Notes: generated by a model from the sequence alone, not told the origin. A DNA stretch of 33,450 nt from Planctomycetaceae bacterium (GCA_947453375.1 CANGGT010000020.1:1-33450); one strand, 5' to 3'. Positions 25,846-33,450 are shown, counted from the first letter of the stretch. Program-made: numbers and translations.

Positions 25846-26400
25846 TCACCGGCCTCGCTGCCGTGCGCTCATCTCTGTCTCGAGCCGTTGGCGCAACTCC
25901 AGGATCGTGCCCTGCAGTTGGGCGATCTCCGCGCGATCCTCAGCCCGTCCCGACTGGATCGCCTGCTCCCGGGTGGCACGATCATTGTCGATCTGCCCGC
26001 GCAGTGCCGCGGCGGTGTCGCGCAACTGGATGATCTCGTCGTTGGTCTCGAGCCGCGTCTGGCGGATTCGCTCGTCCCTGTCGGCCCTCTCCTTCTCGAG
26101 CTCCTCGCGGAGGGCGACGACGGTCTGCTTCAGCTGGCCGATCTCCCCGCTGGCATCGGCCAGGGTGGCAGCCACCGCACGCTGGGTATCCGCTCGGGCA
26201 CGCTCGAGTTCGTCGCGCAGCGTTACGACGGTGGCCTGGAGTTGGGCCGCCTCGGCCCCCCCCTCGGCGACGGCCCGTTGCACTGCGGCGTTCATCGCCG
26301 ACCTGGCCGCCTCGAGCTCCCCGCGCAAGGCGGTGGCATGGTTCTGCAGATCGCAGATCTCCAGCCGCAGGGGACTTGAGTCGTCGGAGTCTTTGCCCAT
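25846..26400 (-). CDS. Coiled-coil protein of 36-residue tandem repeats
   Basis: The 184-residue protein is almost entirely a predicted coiled coil, rich in Glu, Arg, Gln and Ala, with no signal peptide or membrane segment. After 13 residues (MGKDSDDSSPLRL) it consists of four full and one partial 36-residue repeats built on the pattern E(I/A)xQLxxTVVxLRxELExxRA. AGGA lies 10 bases before the ATG. The gene is directly upstream of the GAF cyclase (28 bases), which suggests that the product is a scaffold or regulator acting with the cyclase. That role is inference only, since long coiled coils give misleading database hits. A candidate promoter lies 39-68 bases upstream. Confidence 0.8.
   Translation of the reverse strand: MGKDSDDSSPLRLEICDLQNHATALRGELEAARSAMNAAVQRAVAEGGAEAAQLQATVVTLRDELERARADTQRAVAATLADASGEIGQLKQTVVALREELEKERADRDERIRQTRLETNDEIIQLRDTAAALRGQIDNDRATREQAIQSGRAEDRAEIAQLQGTILELRQRLETEMSARQRGR
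25849..26361 (-). repeat. Coding tandem repeat, 108 bases (36 residues), 4.75 copies
   Basis: Residues 14-49, 50-85, 86-121, 122-157 and 158-184 align without gaps. They begin EICDLQNHATALRGELEAA, EAAQLQATVVTLRDELERA, EIGQLKQTVVALREELEKE, EIIQLRDTAAALRGQIDND and EIAQLQGTILELRQRLETE. The copies have diverged at DNA level, so the repeat is kept at the protein level. Confidence 0.85.
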
Positions 26401-26658
26401 CTGCTCGCTTTCCTGCCGGTCGCGTTGATCCGGGAGGAAGGATAGTCCGGTCAGCCGCAGTCCCGCAAACGCGTGACGACCAACGTCCAGGGGCCGAGGG
26501 TCTTGACCCCCTCGACGCGCGCGTCCAGGGCCCCTCCGCCGGCCCCAACCAAAGCTCCGGCGGTCTGCGCCGATGCATGGGGGCCTCTGCCAACCGACCA
26601 GGTGTCGCTGGCCAACGCCGCGCCGGTCCTCTCCCCGTTCTTCAACGACGGTCCACCT
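26401..26658. other. Gene-free stretch between the serine hydrolase and the coiled-coil gene
   Basis: This 258-base region holds the candidate promoter for the coiled-coil/cyclase operon near its left end. An imperfect palindrome (GGGTCTTGACCC, 26498-26509, with weaker CGAG/CTCG flanks) lies in the middle. A 64-residue minus-strand ORF (26451-26645) has no signal, RBS or recognisable motif, and I do not call it. No T-rich terminator follows the upstream gene. Confidence 0.4.
26439..26468 (-). promoter_or_regulatory. Candidate sigma70-like promoter for the coiled-coil/GAF-cyclase operon
   Basis: On the minus strand TTGCGG (26468-26463) and TATCCT (26444-26439) are 18 bases apart, giving a leader of about 32 bases to the ATG at 26400. 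The sequence just before and over the -10 (GGACTATC) is the same as at the better promoter at 32913. Confidence 0.35.
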
Positions 26659-28140
26659 TCACTTCGCCGGCGCGGCTCGTCCGACCATCTCCGGCTGCTT
26701 CACCGGACCGAAGCCGACGTTCGCTTCCGACTCCATTCGCACCTCATCGTCCGTCATCGTCAGCCGGACGGTCGTCACGAACGGCGTCTCGACAAAGCAG
26801 AGCCGCAGCGTGAACGTCTCTCCCTCCCAGCCCCCGGCGACGGCCGCGGGGCGCGGAGGATAGCCTCCCCAGGCGACGTCGCCACGGCGCCACGCCCCCC
26901 GGCCGCACTCGATGCGGTGCTCCTTTCCGGCGGTCCGAAACACGACCGCATCCCCGTCAGTGCCAGGAACGATCGTCACCGTTTCGAGTGAAGCGCCGTT
27001 CTCGCCGAAGGTGAACAGCTTCCCGGAAACCTTCGCAGGCACCGCGCCGGCCGGCGGCAGGGGCACCTGGAGCGCGGCGAGCTTGGCGGCGAGCCTTCCT
27101 GCGGCCGCGTCGTCTGCCGGGAGCGGCACGCGTCGGAAGGCCGGGAGGAGCTTTTCCCAGACGATGTCGAGAACGCGCTGCATGTCGCGCGTGCCCGACG
27201 TGATCGCCACGACGGCATCCTCCTCCGGCAACACGATGCAATATTGGCCGAAAGCCCCGTCGCCGCGGAAGGCCCCGTGCCGGCAACGCCAGAACTGGTA
27301 ACCGTAGCCCTGGTCCCAGTCACTGTCGGGATTGCTCCCGTTGGCCACCTGCCGGCTCGTCGCTTCCTCGACCCAGGCCGCGGGGACGATCTGCCTCCCC
27401 TCCCACGTTCCCTTCTGGAGGAGCATCTGGCCGAAGGTCGCGATGTCGCCGGTGCGGACACTCAACCCGAAGCCACCGACGCTCATCCCCTCTGGGCTCT
27501 CCTCCCAGGTCGCCCCCTCGATGCCGAGTGGCGCAAAGAGCCGCGGCCCGAGATAGTCGATGAGCTTCTCGCCGGTCGCTTTCTGGACGATCGCCGACTG
27601 CATGAAGGTCGCCGGTGTGTTGTAGAGGAAGTGGGTCCCCGGCTTGAACGGGACGGGATGGGCGAGGAACTGCCGCACCCACGGCTCGCTCCGCAGATGC
27701 GGCGGCTCCCCCTGATGCCCCGTCGCCATGCGGAGGAGGTCAGCCACACGCATCGCCTTCAGATGGGCCGACGGATCTGCCGGGGCTTCGGCCGGAAAGA
27801 ACGTGAGCACTGGATCATCGATCCGCAGCTTCCCCTCCGCGGCCGCGATTCCCACGGCCGTCGACGTAAAACTCTTGGAGAGGGAATAGAGCTGGTGGCG
27901 CAGCTCCGGCTTGTACGGCGCCCACCAGCCCTCGGCGACCACATGGCCATGCCTCACGACCATCACGCTGTGGAGACCATCGGCCACCGTCGCGTCACCC
28001 GCCGCGTCGAGCGCCTCGACGAACGCGAGGAGGTCGACCGACGACACCCCCTGCGCTTCAGGCGCGCTCCGCGGCAGCTCCGCGGCGGGGACGACGGCAC
28101 TCGACAGCGCCAGGAGAAGCAGACAAACGAGACGGGGCAT
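26659..28140 (-). CDS. Secreted beta-lactamase-fold serine hydrolase (class C / esterase type)
   Basis: The 493-residue protein starts with a signal peptide (MPRLVCLLLLALSSAVVPAA). The nucleophile motif SxxK is Ser86-Leu-Ser-Lys89 (QLYSLSKSFTSTAVGIAA). A Tyr motif (FLYNTPATFMQSAIV) replaces the classic YxN, and HGAFRGDGAFGQY is the likely equivalent of the KTG/HxG strand. This pattern is that of the wide serine hydrolase/esterase/DD-peptidase group, rather than a proven beta-lactamase. The last 140 residues form an extra beta-rich domain seen in such hydrolases. The gene begins 33 bases after the sugar-acid dehydratase stop, on the same strand, so it may be the last gene of that operon, possibly acting as an esterase or lactonase. 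That link is inference from position. Confidence 0.88.
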   Translation of the reverse strand: MPRLVCLLLLALSSAVVPAAELPRSAPEAQGVSSVDLLAFVEALDAAGDATVADGLHSVMVVRHGHVVAEGWWAPYKPELRHQLYSLSKSFTSTAVGIAAAEGKLRIDDPVLTFFPAEAPADPSAHLKAMRVADLLRMATGHQGEPPHLRSEPWVRQFLAHPVPFKPGTHFLYNTPATFMQSAIVQKATGEKLIDYLGPRLFAPLGIEGATWEESPEGMSVGGFGLSVRTGDIATFGQMLLQKGTWEGRQIVPAAWVEEATSRQVANGSNPDSDWDQGYGYQFWRCRHGAFRGDGAFGQYCIVLPEEDAVVAITSGTRDMQRVLDIVWEKLLPAFRRVPLPADDAAAGRLAAKLAALQVPLPPAGAVPAKVSGKLFTFGENGASLETVTIVPGTDGDAVVFRTAGKEHRIECGRGAWRRGDVAWGGYPPRPAAVAGGWEGETFTLRLCFVETPFVTTVRLTMTDDEVRMESEANVGFGPVKQPEMVGRAAPAK

Positions 28141-28173
28141 GAGCGAGCAACTCCCATCGGGATGACAACGGAC

Positions 28174-29940
28174 TCAATGACTGTGCCTCGGCACCGTTCG
28201 ACAGACGTCGCGGAACGTGCAGGCGAAGTCGAGGCAGCCGCCGGTGTGCAGCTGCCCGACGTGGTCGCGGTAGAGCTGCTGCCAGGGGGTGGCGCCGGGG
28301 GGAACGGTGTCCCAGGCCGAGGTGTCGCGCGCGGCCCATTCAGCCGCCGGCACGAGCGCATCGACAGCCCGCTTGCCGAGATCGACGCGGACCCGGTCGC
28401 CCGTCCGCAGCCGGGCCAGGCCACCACCGGCAAAGGCCTCCGGAGAGGCATTGAGGATCGAAGGGCTCGCCGCGGTGCCACTCTGCCGGCCGTCGCCGAG
28501 CGTCGGCAGCTCCGAGATCCCGCGGCGGACGAGCGCCTCCGGCGGAAGCATGTTGACCACCTCGCCACTCCCGGGGAAGCCGAGCGTGCCACAGCCCCGG
28601 ATGACGAGGAGCGTCGTCTCGTCGATGGCAAGCGTCGCGTCGTCGATGCGGGCGTGGTAATCCTCGGGGCTGTCGAAGACGACCGCCCGGCATTCGAACG
28701 TCTCCTCGGCCCCCGGCTCCGAGAGGTAACGGCGACGGAAGTCGGTGCTGATGACGCTCGTCTTGAGGAGCGCCGCCTCGAAAAGATTCCCGGAGAGGAC
28801 GAGGAAGCCGGCCTGCTCGCGGAGCGGCGCGGCGACAGAACGGATCACCCGCCCGTCGGGGGGCGGGGCCGCGGCGACGTTCTCCGCCACGGTCTTCCCG
28901 CTCACCGTCAGCGGCGCGCCGTCGAGGAGGCCATGCCGGAGGAGTTCGGCCATCACCGTTGGTAGACCACCGGCCCGATGAAAATCCTCGCCGAGGTGCG
29001 CGCCGGCCGGTTGGAGGTCGACCAGCAGCGGCAGGGCATGGCCGTGGGTCTCCCAATCGCGGATGTCGAGGTCGATTCCGGCATGGCGGGCGACGGCGAT
29101 GATGTGCGGCGGGCAATTCGTGCTCCCGCCGAGGGCCGTGTTGACGCGGATGCCATTGAGGAGCGCGGCGCGGGTGAGGATCGTCGCCGGCCGGAGATCC
29201 TCCTCCACCATCGCCACGATTCTTTTTCCCGCCGCATGGGCGGCCTGACCGCGCTCGCGGTAGGGGCCGGGGATCTGGGCCGAGCCGGGGAGGGCCATCC
29301 CGAGCGCCTCGGCGAGGCAGTTCATCGACAGCGCCGTTCCCATCACGTTGCAATGGCCGACGCTCGGCGCCGAGGCGGCGAGGAGATCCATGAACTTCCG
29401 CTCGTCGATCTCGCCCGCCGCGAGGCGCCGCCTGGCCTCCCAAATGATCGTGCCGGCGCCGGCCACCTCGCCGTCGAGGTAGCTGTTGAGCATCGGCCCG
29501 CCGTTGAAGATCAGCGCCGGGAGGTTGCAGGTGACCGCGGCCATGAGCGCTGCCGGCGTCGTTTTGTCACACCCGGTCGTGAAGATCACGCCGTCGAGGG
29601 GATAGCCGTGGAGGATCTCGACGAGACCGAGGTAGGCGAGATTGCGGTCGAGGGCGGCCGTCGGCCGGCGGGCCGATTCCTGGATCGGGTGCATCGGGAA
29701 GACCAGCGGCAGCCCCCCGGCATCGCGGACGCCGTCGCAGAGCCGCTTCACCGACTCGAGATGGACGCGGTTGCAGGGGGTGAGGTCGCTGGCCGATTGG
29801 GCGATGCCGATCACGGCCCGCCCCCCCTGGAGCTCCCCCGGGGTCAGTCCCGAGTTCAAAAACCGCTCGAGGTACAGCGCCGTCATCCCGGGATTGCCCG
29901 GTTCGTTCCACCACTGTTCCGACCGCAGACGCGTCGTCAT
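28174..29940 (-). CDS. IlvD/Edd-family sugar-acid dehydratase (xylonate/arabonate dehydratase-like)
   Basis: The 588-residue protein is predicted to dehydrate an aldonic acid to a 2-keto-3-deoxy acid, using a [2Fe-2S] cluster. Candidate cluster cysteines are Cys56 ([10 protein letters not shown]), Cys124 ([12 protein letters not shown]) and Cys197 ([14 protein letters not shown]), with spacing as in characterised arabinonate/xylonate dehydratases. [18 protein letters not shown] and [19 protein letters not shown] point to the xylonate-dehydratase side of the family rather than to biosynthetic IlvD. The catalytic Ser region is [20 protein letters not shown] start at ATG 29940, which overlaps the aldehyde dehydrogenase stop by 4 bases; the track ORF start is too far upstream. 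A Cys-rich C-terminus ([14 protein letters not shown]) is unusual. The real substrate is unknown. Confidence 0.9.
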   Translation of the reverse strand: MTTRLRSEQWWNEPGNPGMTALYLERFLNSGLTPGELQGGRAVIGIAQSASDLTPCNRVHLESVKRLCDGVRDAGGLPLVFPMHPIQESARRPTAALDRNLAYLGLVEILHGYPLDGVIFTTGCDKTTPAALMAAVTCNLPALIFNGGPMLNSYLDGEVAGAGTIIWEARRRLAAGEIDERKFMDLLAASAPSVGHCNVMGTALSMNCLAEALGMALPGSAQIPGPYRERGQAAHAAGKRIVAMVEEDLRPATILTRAALLNGIRVNTALGGSTNCPPHIIAVARHAGIDLDIRDWETHGHALPLLVDLQPAGAHLGEDFHRAGGLPTVMAELLRHGLLDGAPLTVSGKTVAENVAAAPPPDGRVIRSVAAPLREQAGFLVLSGNLFEAALLKTSVISTDFRRRYLSEPGAEETFECRAVVFDSPEDYHARIDDATLAIDETTLLVIRGCGTLGFPGSGEVVNMLPPEALVRRGISELPTLGDGRQSGTAASPSILNASPEAFAGGGLARLRTGDRVRVDLGKRAVDALVPAAEWAARDTSAWDTVPPGATPWQQLYRDHVGQLHTGGCLDFACTFRDVCRTVPRHSH

Positions 29941-31421
29941 GCCTCCACTCCCGGCTTCGGTATCGAGATCACGCGAGTCTCGAGGAACTCGCGGATCCCC
30001 TCCTCCCCTCCCTCGGCGCCGATCCCGCTTTGCTTCACGCCACCGAAGGGAATCTCGGCCTTGAGGGGCCGCCATTCATTGACGCCGACGATCCCCGCCT
30101 CAAGCGCCGAAGCGACGCCGCGGAAGCGTCCCAGATCGGTGCCATAGACGTAGGCCGCCAAGCCGTAGGGGGTGGCATTGGCACGCTCGACGGCTTCGGG
30201 AAGCGTTCGGTAGGAGAGGAGCGGAATCACCGGTCCGAAGATCTCCTCGCTCGCCAGCCGCATCGAGTCACTCACGCCGGCCACGACCGTCGGCGGCGAG
30301 AAGTTTTCTACCGTCAATCCAGGGGTCGCTTCAAAGCTCCGGTTCTCCGCCACGATCCTGGCCCCCGCCGCCACCGCTTCGTCGACGCGGCTCCGCACAT
30401 CGCGGCTCGCCGCGGCATGAATCAGCGGCCCGGCATCGACGCCCTCAGCGAGGCCGTTGCCGACGCGGAGGGCCGCGATCCGGGCGGCGAGCCGCTCGAT
30501 GAGCTCGGCCTCGCGGTCGCCATGGACGAAGATCCGGTTGGCGGTCACGCACACCTGCCCTGAGACGAACATCTTCAGTCGGACGAGTTGGTCGGTGACG
30601 AAGTCCAGATCGGCGTCGGGGAGGATGATGAAGGGGGCGTTGCCACCGAGTTCGAGCGAGAGCCGCTTGATCCCCGGCGCGGCGGCAGCCATCAGGCCGC
30701 TGCCGGTCGCGGTCGAGCCGGTGAGGCTGAGCACGCGGACGCGCTCGTGGGCCGCGAGGACGGGACCGACGACGCTCCCCTTTCCCGGCACGATCTGAAG
30801 CACGCCTGCCGGCAGCCCCGCCTCGGCCAGGATCGGCGCCAAGGCAAGCGCCACCAGCGGCGTCGCCTCCGCTGGCTTCCACACCGCCGTGCATCCGGCC
30901 GCGAGCGCCGCGGCCACTTTCTTCGCCCCCTGGGCAAGCGGGAAGTTCCACGGGGTGATCAGCCCGGCGACCCCGGCCGGACGCTGCTCGACGAGAAACT
31001 CCCGCCCCGCCTCGGGATGGGGGACGATCCTTCCCTGAACGCGCCTCGTCTCTTCGCCAAACCACTGGAAGAAGCTCGCCGCGTAGTCGACTTCGCCGGC
31101 TGCCTGGAGGTAGGGCTTGCCCTGCTCCGCGGTGAGGAGGCGGGCAAACTCGTCGCGGCGAGAAAGCAAGGCCGCCGCCGTGGCTTTGAGGATCTCGCCT
31201 CGCGCGGCCGCTGGAATCGCGCGCCAGCCACGCCCGGCACGATCCGCCCCCTCGATCGCTGCCGTGACGGTCGCGGCATCGGCACGCCCCACCTCGGCAA
31301 GCGTCTCGCCGGTGGCGGGGTTGCGGACGGTGAACACGTCGCCGCCGCGCTGATCAATCTCCCGCCAAGCGCCATCGATCCACGGGGCGGGCTCGAACCA
31401 GAACGGTGGGCAAGTTTTCAT
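29937..31421 (-). CDS. NAD(P)-dependent aldehyde dehydrogenase (semialdehyde dehydrogenase type)
   Basis: The 494-residue enzyme oxidises an aldehyde to an acid. Key residues are Asn159 (ITPWNFPLAQ), Glu257 (LSLELGGNAPFI) and nucleophile Cys291 (FVSGQVCVTANRIFV), with the cofactor loop at LTGSTATGSG. The sequence resembles succinate-semialdehyde and alpha-ketoglutarate-semialdehyde dehydrogenases. Placed directly before a sugar-acid dehydratase with a 4-base overlap, the second is attractive because it completes a Weimberg-like route, but sequence alone cannot decide. ATG 31421 gives a normal N-terminus (MKTCPPFWFEPAPWIDGAW); no Shine-Dalgarno sequence is apparent. The gap from the alcohol dehydrogenase gene is 88 bases. 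Confidence 0.92.
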   Translation of the reverse strand: MKTCPPFWFEPAPWIDGAWREIDQRGGDVFTVRNPATGETLAEVGRADAATVTAAIEGADRAGRGWRAIPAAARGEILKATAAALLSRRDEFARLLTAEQGKPYLQAAGEVDYAASFFQWFGEETRRVQGRIVPHPEAGREFLVEQRPAGVAGLITPWNFPLAQGAKKVAAALAAGCTAVWKPAEATPLVALALAPILAEAGLPAGVLQIVPGKGSVVGPVLAAHERVRVLSLTGSTATGSGLMAAAAPGIKRLSLELGGNAPFIILPDADLDFVTDQLVRLKMFVSGQVCVTANRIFVHGDREAELIERLAARIAALRVGNGLAEGVDAGPLIHAAASRDVRSRVDEAVAAGARIVAENRSFEATPGLTVENFSPPTVVAGVSDSMRLASEEIFGPVIPLLSYRTLPEAVERANATPYGLAAYVYGTDLGRFRGVASALEAGIVGVNEWRPLKAEIPFGGVKQSGIGAEGGEEGIREFLETRVISIPKPGVEA

Positions 31422-31509
31422 GATGGATGTCGGACGGCATGTCAGACGGTGAGAAGGAGGCTCGTCATGTGGTCTTGATTCACAGTCGCGATGCGGGCTG
31501 TCGAAGAAC

Positions 31510-32670
31510 TCACTCCCCGACATGGAGAACTTCCGCATAGATCCGCTCGGCATCGGCCGCCGTCACGGCAACGGGGTTGGGGTCGATGAGCCGGCGGTTG
31601 CTGGCGGCGGCGCTTGCCATCGGGGCGATGGCCGTAGCAGGGACGACGATCCGGTCGAGCGTCGCCCGAAGGCCGATGGCCCGGGCGGTGGCATCGAGCC
31701 GGTCAGCGAAGGCGGCAGGCTCGAGCGCCCCCCACTCGAGCGCCGTCCCCAGGGCGGCAAAGTCGTCGGCGCAGGCCGGAGCGTTGTGCCGCATCAGCGC
31801 CCCGGCAAAGCAGCCGGTGATCACGCCATGGGGGATGTGAAAGCGGCCCCCAAGAGGGAGCGCGAGGGCATGGACGGCGCAGCACGAGGCGTTGGCGAAG
31901 GCCATGCCGGCCAGATGCGAGCCGATCGCCATCCGATCGCGGGCGACCTCATCGCCGGGATCGCGGCAGACTCTCTCGAGCGCGGGGCCGATCTGCCGGG
32001 CCGCCTCGAGGGCGAGGCCACGGGCGATCGGCGTCGCCACGCGGGCGATGAAGGCTTCGATCGCGTGGACGAGCGCATCCATCCCTGCCGCGGCCGTCAC
32101 CGCCGGCGGAAGCCGATCCGTGAGAGCGGGATCGACGATGGCGATGTCGGCGAGGAGCGACGGATCGACGACCCCGACCTTGGTCCCGGCGGCCGCGTCG
32201 GTGAGGATTGCCACGAAGGTCGCCTCGGAGCCGGTGCCGGCCGTCGTCGGCACGAGAATCGTGGGGAGGCCCCGTCCCCCGGCCCGACCGATGCCGACGT
32301 AGTCCGCCGGCGCTCCTCCGCGCGAGGCCACCAGCGCCGCCACCTTCGTGGCATCCATGACGCTCCCGCCACCGAGGCCGATGACGACATCGACGGCTGC
32401 TTCACGGATCTCGCCGGCGAGCCGCGCGACGTCGGTCAGCGGCGGCTCGGGGGTCACCTCGGCAGACGCCCCGGCGAGGATCCCGGCCGCGGTCAAGGAC
32501 GCAGCCACCGGGGCAAGAAGACCGGCCGATTCGACCCCCCGATCGCTGACCAGGAACGCCCGGTTCCAGCCCCGGCCGCGGCACACCTCAGCCAAGCGGC
32601 CACTGGCCCCCCGCCCGGTGATCACGCGACGGGGAAGATTGTTTTCGTAGCCCTGCCGCACGTCCACCAT
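31510..32670 (-). CDS. Iron-containing alcohol dehydrogenase
   Basis: The 386-residue Fe-ADH (group III) reduces or oxidises a small aldehyde/alcohol with NAD(P)(H). The Rossmann-like loop is VIGLGGGSVMDATK, and the metal ligands are Asp198 (AAGMDALVHAI), His202, His267 (CCAVHALALPLGG) and His281 (HIPHGVITG). LPTILVPTTAGTGSEAT is typical of the family (maleylacetate reductase, lactaldehyde reductase and butanol dehydrogenase relatives). I start at ATG 32670, preceded by GGGGAG at 7 bases; the track ORF extends further but the added part has no recognisable domain. It is the first gene of the operon with aldehyde dehydrogenase and dehydratase, so it may act on a two- to four-carbon aldehyde formed from a sugar acid. 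Confidence 0.9.
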   Translation of the reverse strand: MVDVRQGYENNLPRRVITGRGASGRLAEVCRGRGWNRAFLVSDRGVESAGLLAPVAASLTAAGILAGASAEVTPEPPLTDVARLAGEIREAAVDVVIGLGGGSVMDATKVAALVASRGGAPADYVGIGRAGGRGLPTILVPTTAGTGSEATFVAILTDAAAGTKVGVVDPSLLADIAIVDPALTDRLPPAVTAAAGMDALVHAIEAFIARVATPIARGLALEAARQIGPALERVCRDPGDEVARDRMAIGSHLAGMAFANASCCAVHALALPLGGRFHIPHGVITGCFAGALMRHNAPACADDFAALGTALEWGALEPAAFADRLDATARAIGLRATLDRIVVPATAIAPMASAAASNRRLIDPNPVAVTAADAERIYAEVLHVGE

Positions 32671-33002
32671 TCGCTTGCTCCCCGCGTGGCTCCCCCGCCC
32701 GCTTCTCCCTCGCCAACCCACACTCAGGGGCGGAAAGCGTCGGAGCCGGATCGTACCAAACAGCCGCGAGCCGACGGGGCAACGCCATTCCCGTCGAATG
32801 GACAACGCCGGCGAGCCGCTCACGAACCGGCTGCTCTGGAACAGGCAGCGCCCTAAAAAAAGTCTCCTTGTTTCACAGCGCCGGTCGATTGACTTCTTCA
32901 GGGAGCGCGGACTATCATCCGTCAAGGGGTGGATTTCCGAGGCGATCGTGCAGGCCTGCTGCCGCTCGCGACCCATCGCCCCCCGAAACGCGTACCACCG
33001 CC
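32671..33002. other. Divergent intergenic region of 332 bases
   Basis: This region separates the sugar-acid operon (-) from the small secreted protein (+). It contains an A-rich patch (CCTAAAAAAAGTC, from about 32851) and the candidate promoter at 32889-32918 for the plus-strand gene. I find no clear promoter for the minus-strand operon and no operator with a perfect inverted repeat. I find no tRNA or small RNA gene. Confidence 0.45.
32889..32918 (+). promoter_or_regulatory. Candidate sigma70-like promoter of the small secreted protein
   Basis: TTGACT (32889-32894) and TATCAT (32913-32918) are separated by 18 bases, in a locally less GC-rich stretch. Each hexamer matches consensus at five of six positions. 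The leader to ATG 33003 would be about 78 bases. This is the best promoter match I can see in the window. Confidence 0.5.
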
Positions 33003-33434
33003 ATGCTCCCGGCTTTCCACCATCCCGTGACGCGGTTTCTCCGCTCCTGCGGGGTCGTGGTGGCGCTGGTGCTGATCGCTCTGGGCTCCTTCCAGTCGGC
33101 CCAGGCCAGCTGTGGTGATTGGCTCGTCGGCCACGACATGCCGGCTCATGCCTCGGAAGTGACCGCTGGCGACGCTGGTGAAACGTCCGCAGCCAAGCCG
33201 GCCGAGTCTCCCCGGCGTCGCCCCTGCAACGGCCCCTCCTGCGGCCGGGCCCCGGTCGCTCCTCTCGCCCCGAGCGAAGCACCGACCACTCCCCTCGAAC
33301 TCGATCGGGCCGCGCTCCTTTCCGATCCGACGCCGGCCGAGATCTCGACCGCCGGTGCCTGGCTCGTCCTCGACGAGCCCCTCTCAATTCCGGCCGTCTC
33401 CGGCCCCCCCGAGCGTCCGCCCAGGGTCGCCTGA
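33003..33434 (+). CDS. Small secreted protein with CxGPxC motif, unknown function
   Basis: The 143-residue protein has a signal peptide (LRSCGVVVALVLIALGSFQSAQA) that ends just before SCGDWLVGHD. The mature part is Pro/Ala/Ser-rich and probably disordered, with a Cys pair in CNGPSCGRAP near residue 79, so three or more Cys could form disulphides or bind metal outside the cytoplasm. I chose ATG 33003 over the ORF track start because it opens the signal peptide; no Shine-Dalgarno sequence is present. Small exported proteins with a C-x-GP-x-C motif seem recurrent in planctomycetes, but I know of no function. It ends 16 bases before the window edge. Confidence 0.7.
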   Translation: MLPAFHHPVTRFLRSCGVVVALVLIALGSFQSAQASCGDWLVGHDMPAHASEVTAGDAGETSAAKPAESPRRRPCNGPSCGRAPVAPLAPSEAPTTPLELDRAALLSDPTPAEISTAGAWLVLDEPLSIPAVSGPPERPPRVA

Positions 33435-33450
33435 CGACGGCGTGGGCCCC

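Noticed and set aside
26495-26514. Palindrome around GGGTCTTGACCC
   Set aside because: The loop is only two bases, the outer arms need a two-base bulge, and there is no T-tract; a terminator or operator cannot be supported.
26451-26645. 64-residue minus-strand ORF
   Set aside because: No RBS, no signal, no motif; it probably arises from GC-rich noncoding sequence.
26659-28140. True beta-lactamase (antibiotic resistance) call for the serine hydrolase
   Set aside because: The YxN motif is replaced by YNT and the gene has an extra C-terminal domain and catabolic neighbours; an esterase/peptidase-type role is more likely.

Overview
This is a GC-rich bacterial window that most probably comes from a planctomycete (Pirellulales-like). 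The reasons are a DUF1559 protein, a DUF2330 protein, several secreted lineage-type hypotheticals, a discoidin-bearing glycosidase-like protein, and weak or missing Shine-Dalgarno sequences at many starts. The assignment rests on family content, not on a marker gene. I saw no rRNA, tRNA, CRISPR array, insertion sequence or phage gene. The very high GC at third codon positions produces many long antisense shadow ORFs, which I left out.

Layout. (1) 1-1119 (+): C-terminal part of an arylsulfotransferase-like / FG-GAP-like repeat protein, cut by the window edge. (2) 10893-1150 (-): an operon for an MdtABC-type RND efflux pump, read as membrane fusion protein, then an OafA-type acyltransferase with an SGNH domain, then an MdtB-like and an MdtC-like permease. 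The last three genes are joined by 4-base ATGA overlaps. (3) 11180-13852 (+): a large secreted protein that looks carbohydrate-active but matches no family I can name. (4) 13914-15989 (+): a membrane class III nucleotide cyclase with a Cache sensor. (5) 16711-16055 (-): a small secreted helical protein. (6) 16840-20943 (+): a single reading frame that joins an AmpG/PAT-type MFS transporter to a six-hairpin glycosidase-like domain and two discoidin-like domains; this is the most unusual gene here. (7) 21060-23460 (+): secreted DUF1559 and DUF2330 proteins, probably one transcript.

(8) 26400-23475 (-): a coiled-coil protein built from 36-residue tandem repeats, followed closely by a soluble class III cyclase with two GAF domains carrying the cyclic-nucleotide-type NKxnF signature, plus a PAS domain. 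(9) 32670-26659 (-): a probable sugar-acid catabolic operon of Fe-dependent alcohol dehydrogenase, aldehyde dehydrogenase, IlvD/Edd-family sugar-acid dehydratase and a secreted beta-lactamase-fold serine hydrolase. (10) 33003-33434 (+): a small secreted protein with a CxGPxC motif and a good upstream sigma70-like promoter.

Taken together, the window suggests a free-living polysaccharide and sugar-acid user with an envelope efflux pump and two separate cyclic-nucleotide signalling proteins. The two cyclases share a C-terminal tail. The transporter-hydrolase fusion, the acyltransferase placed inside the efflux operon, and the repeat coiled coil paired with a GAF cyclase deserve the closest look.
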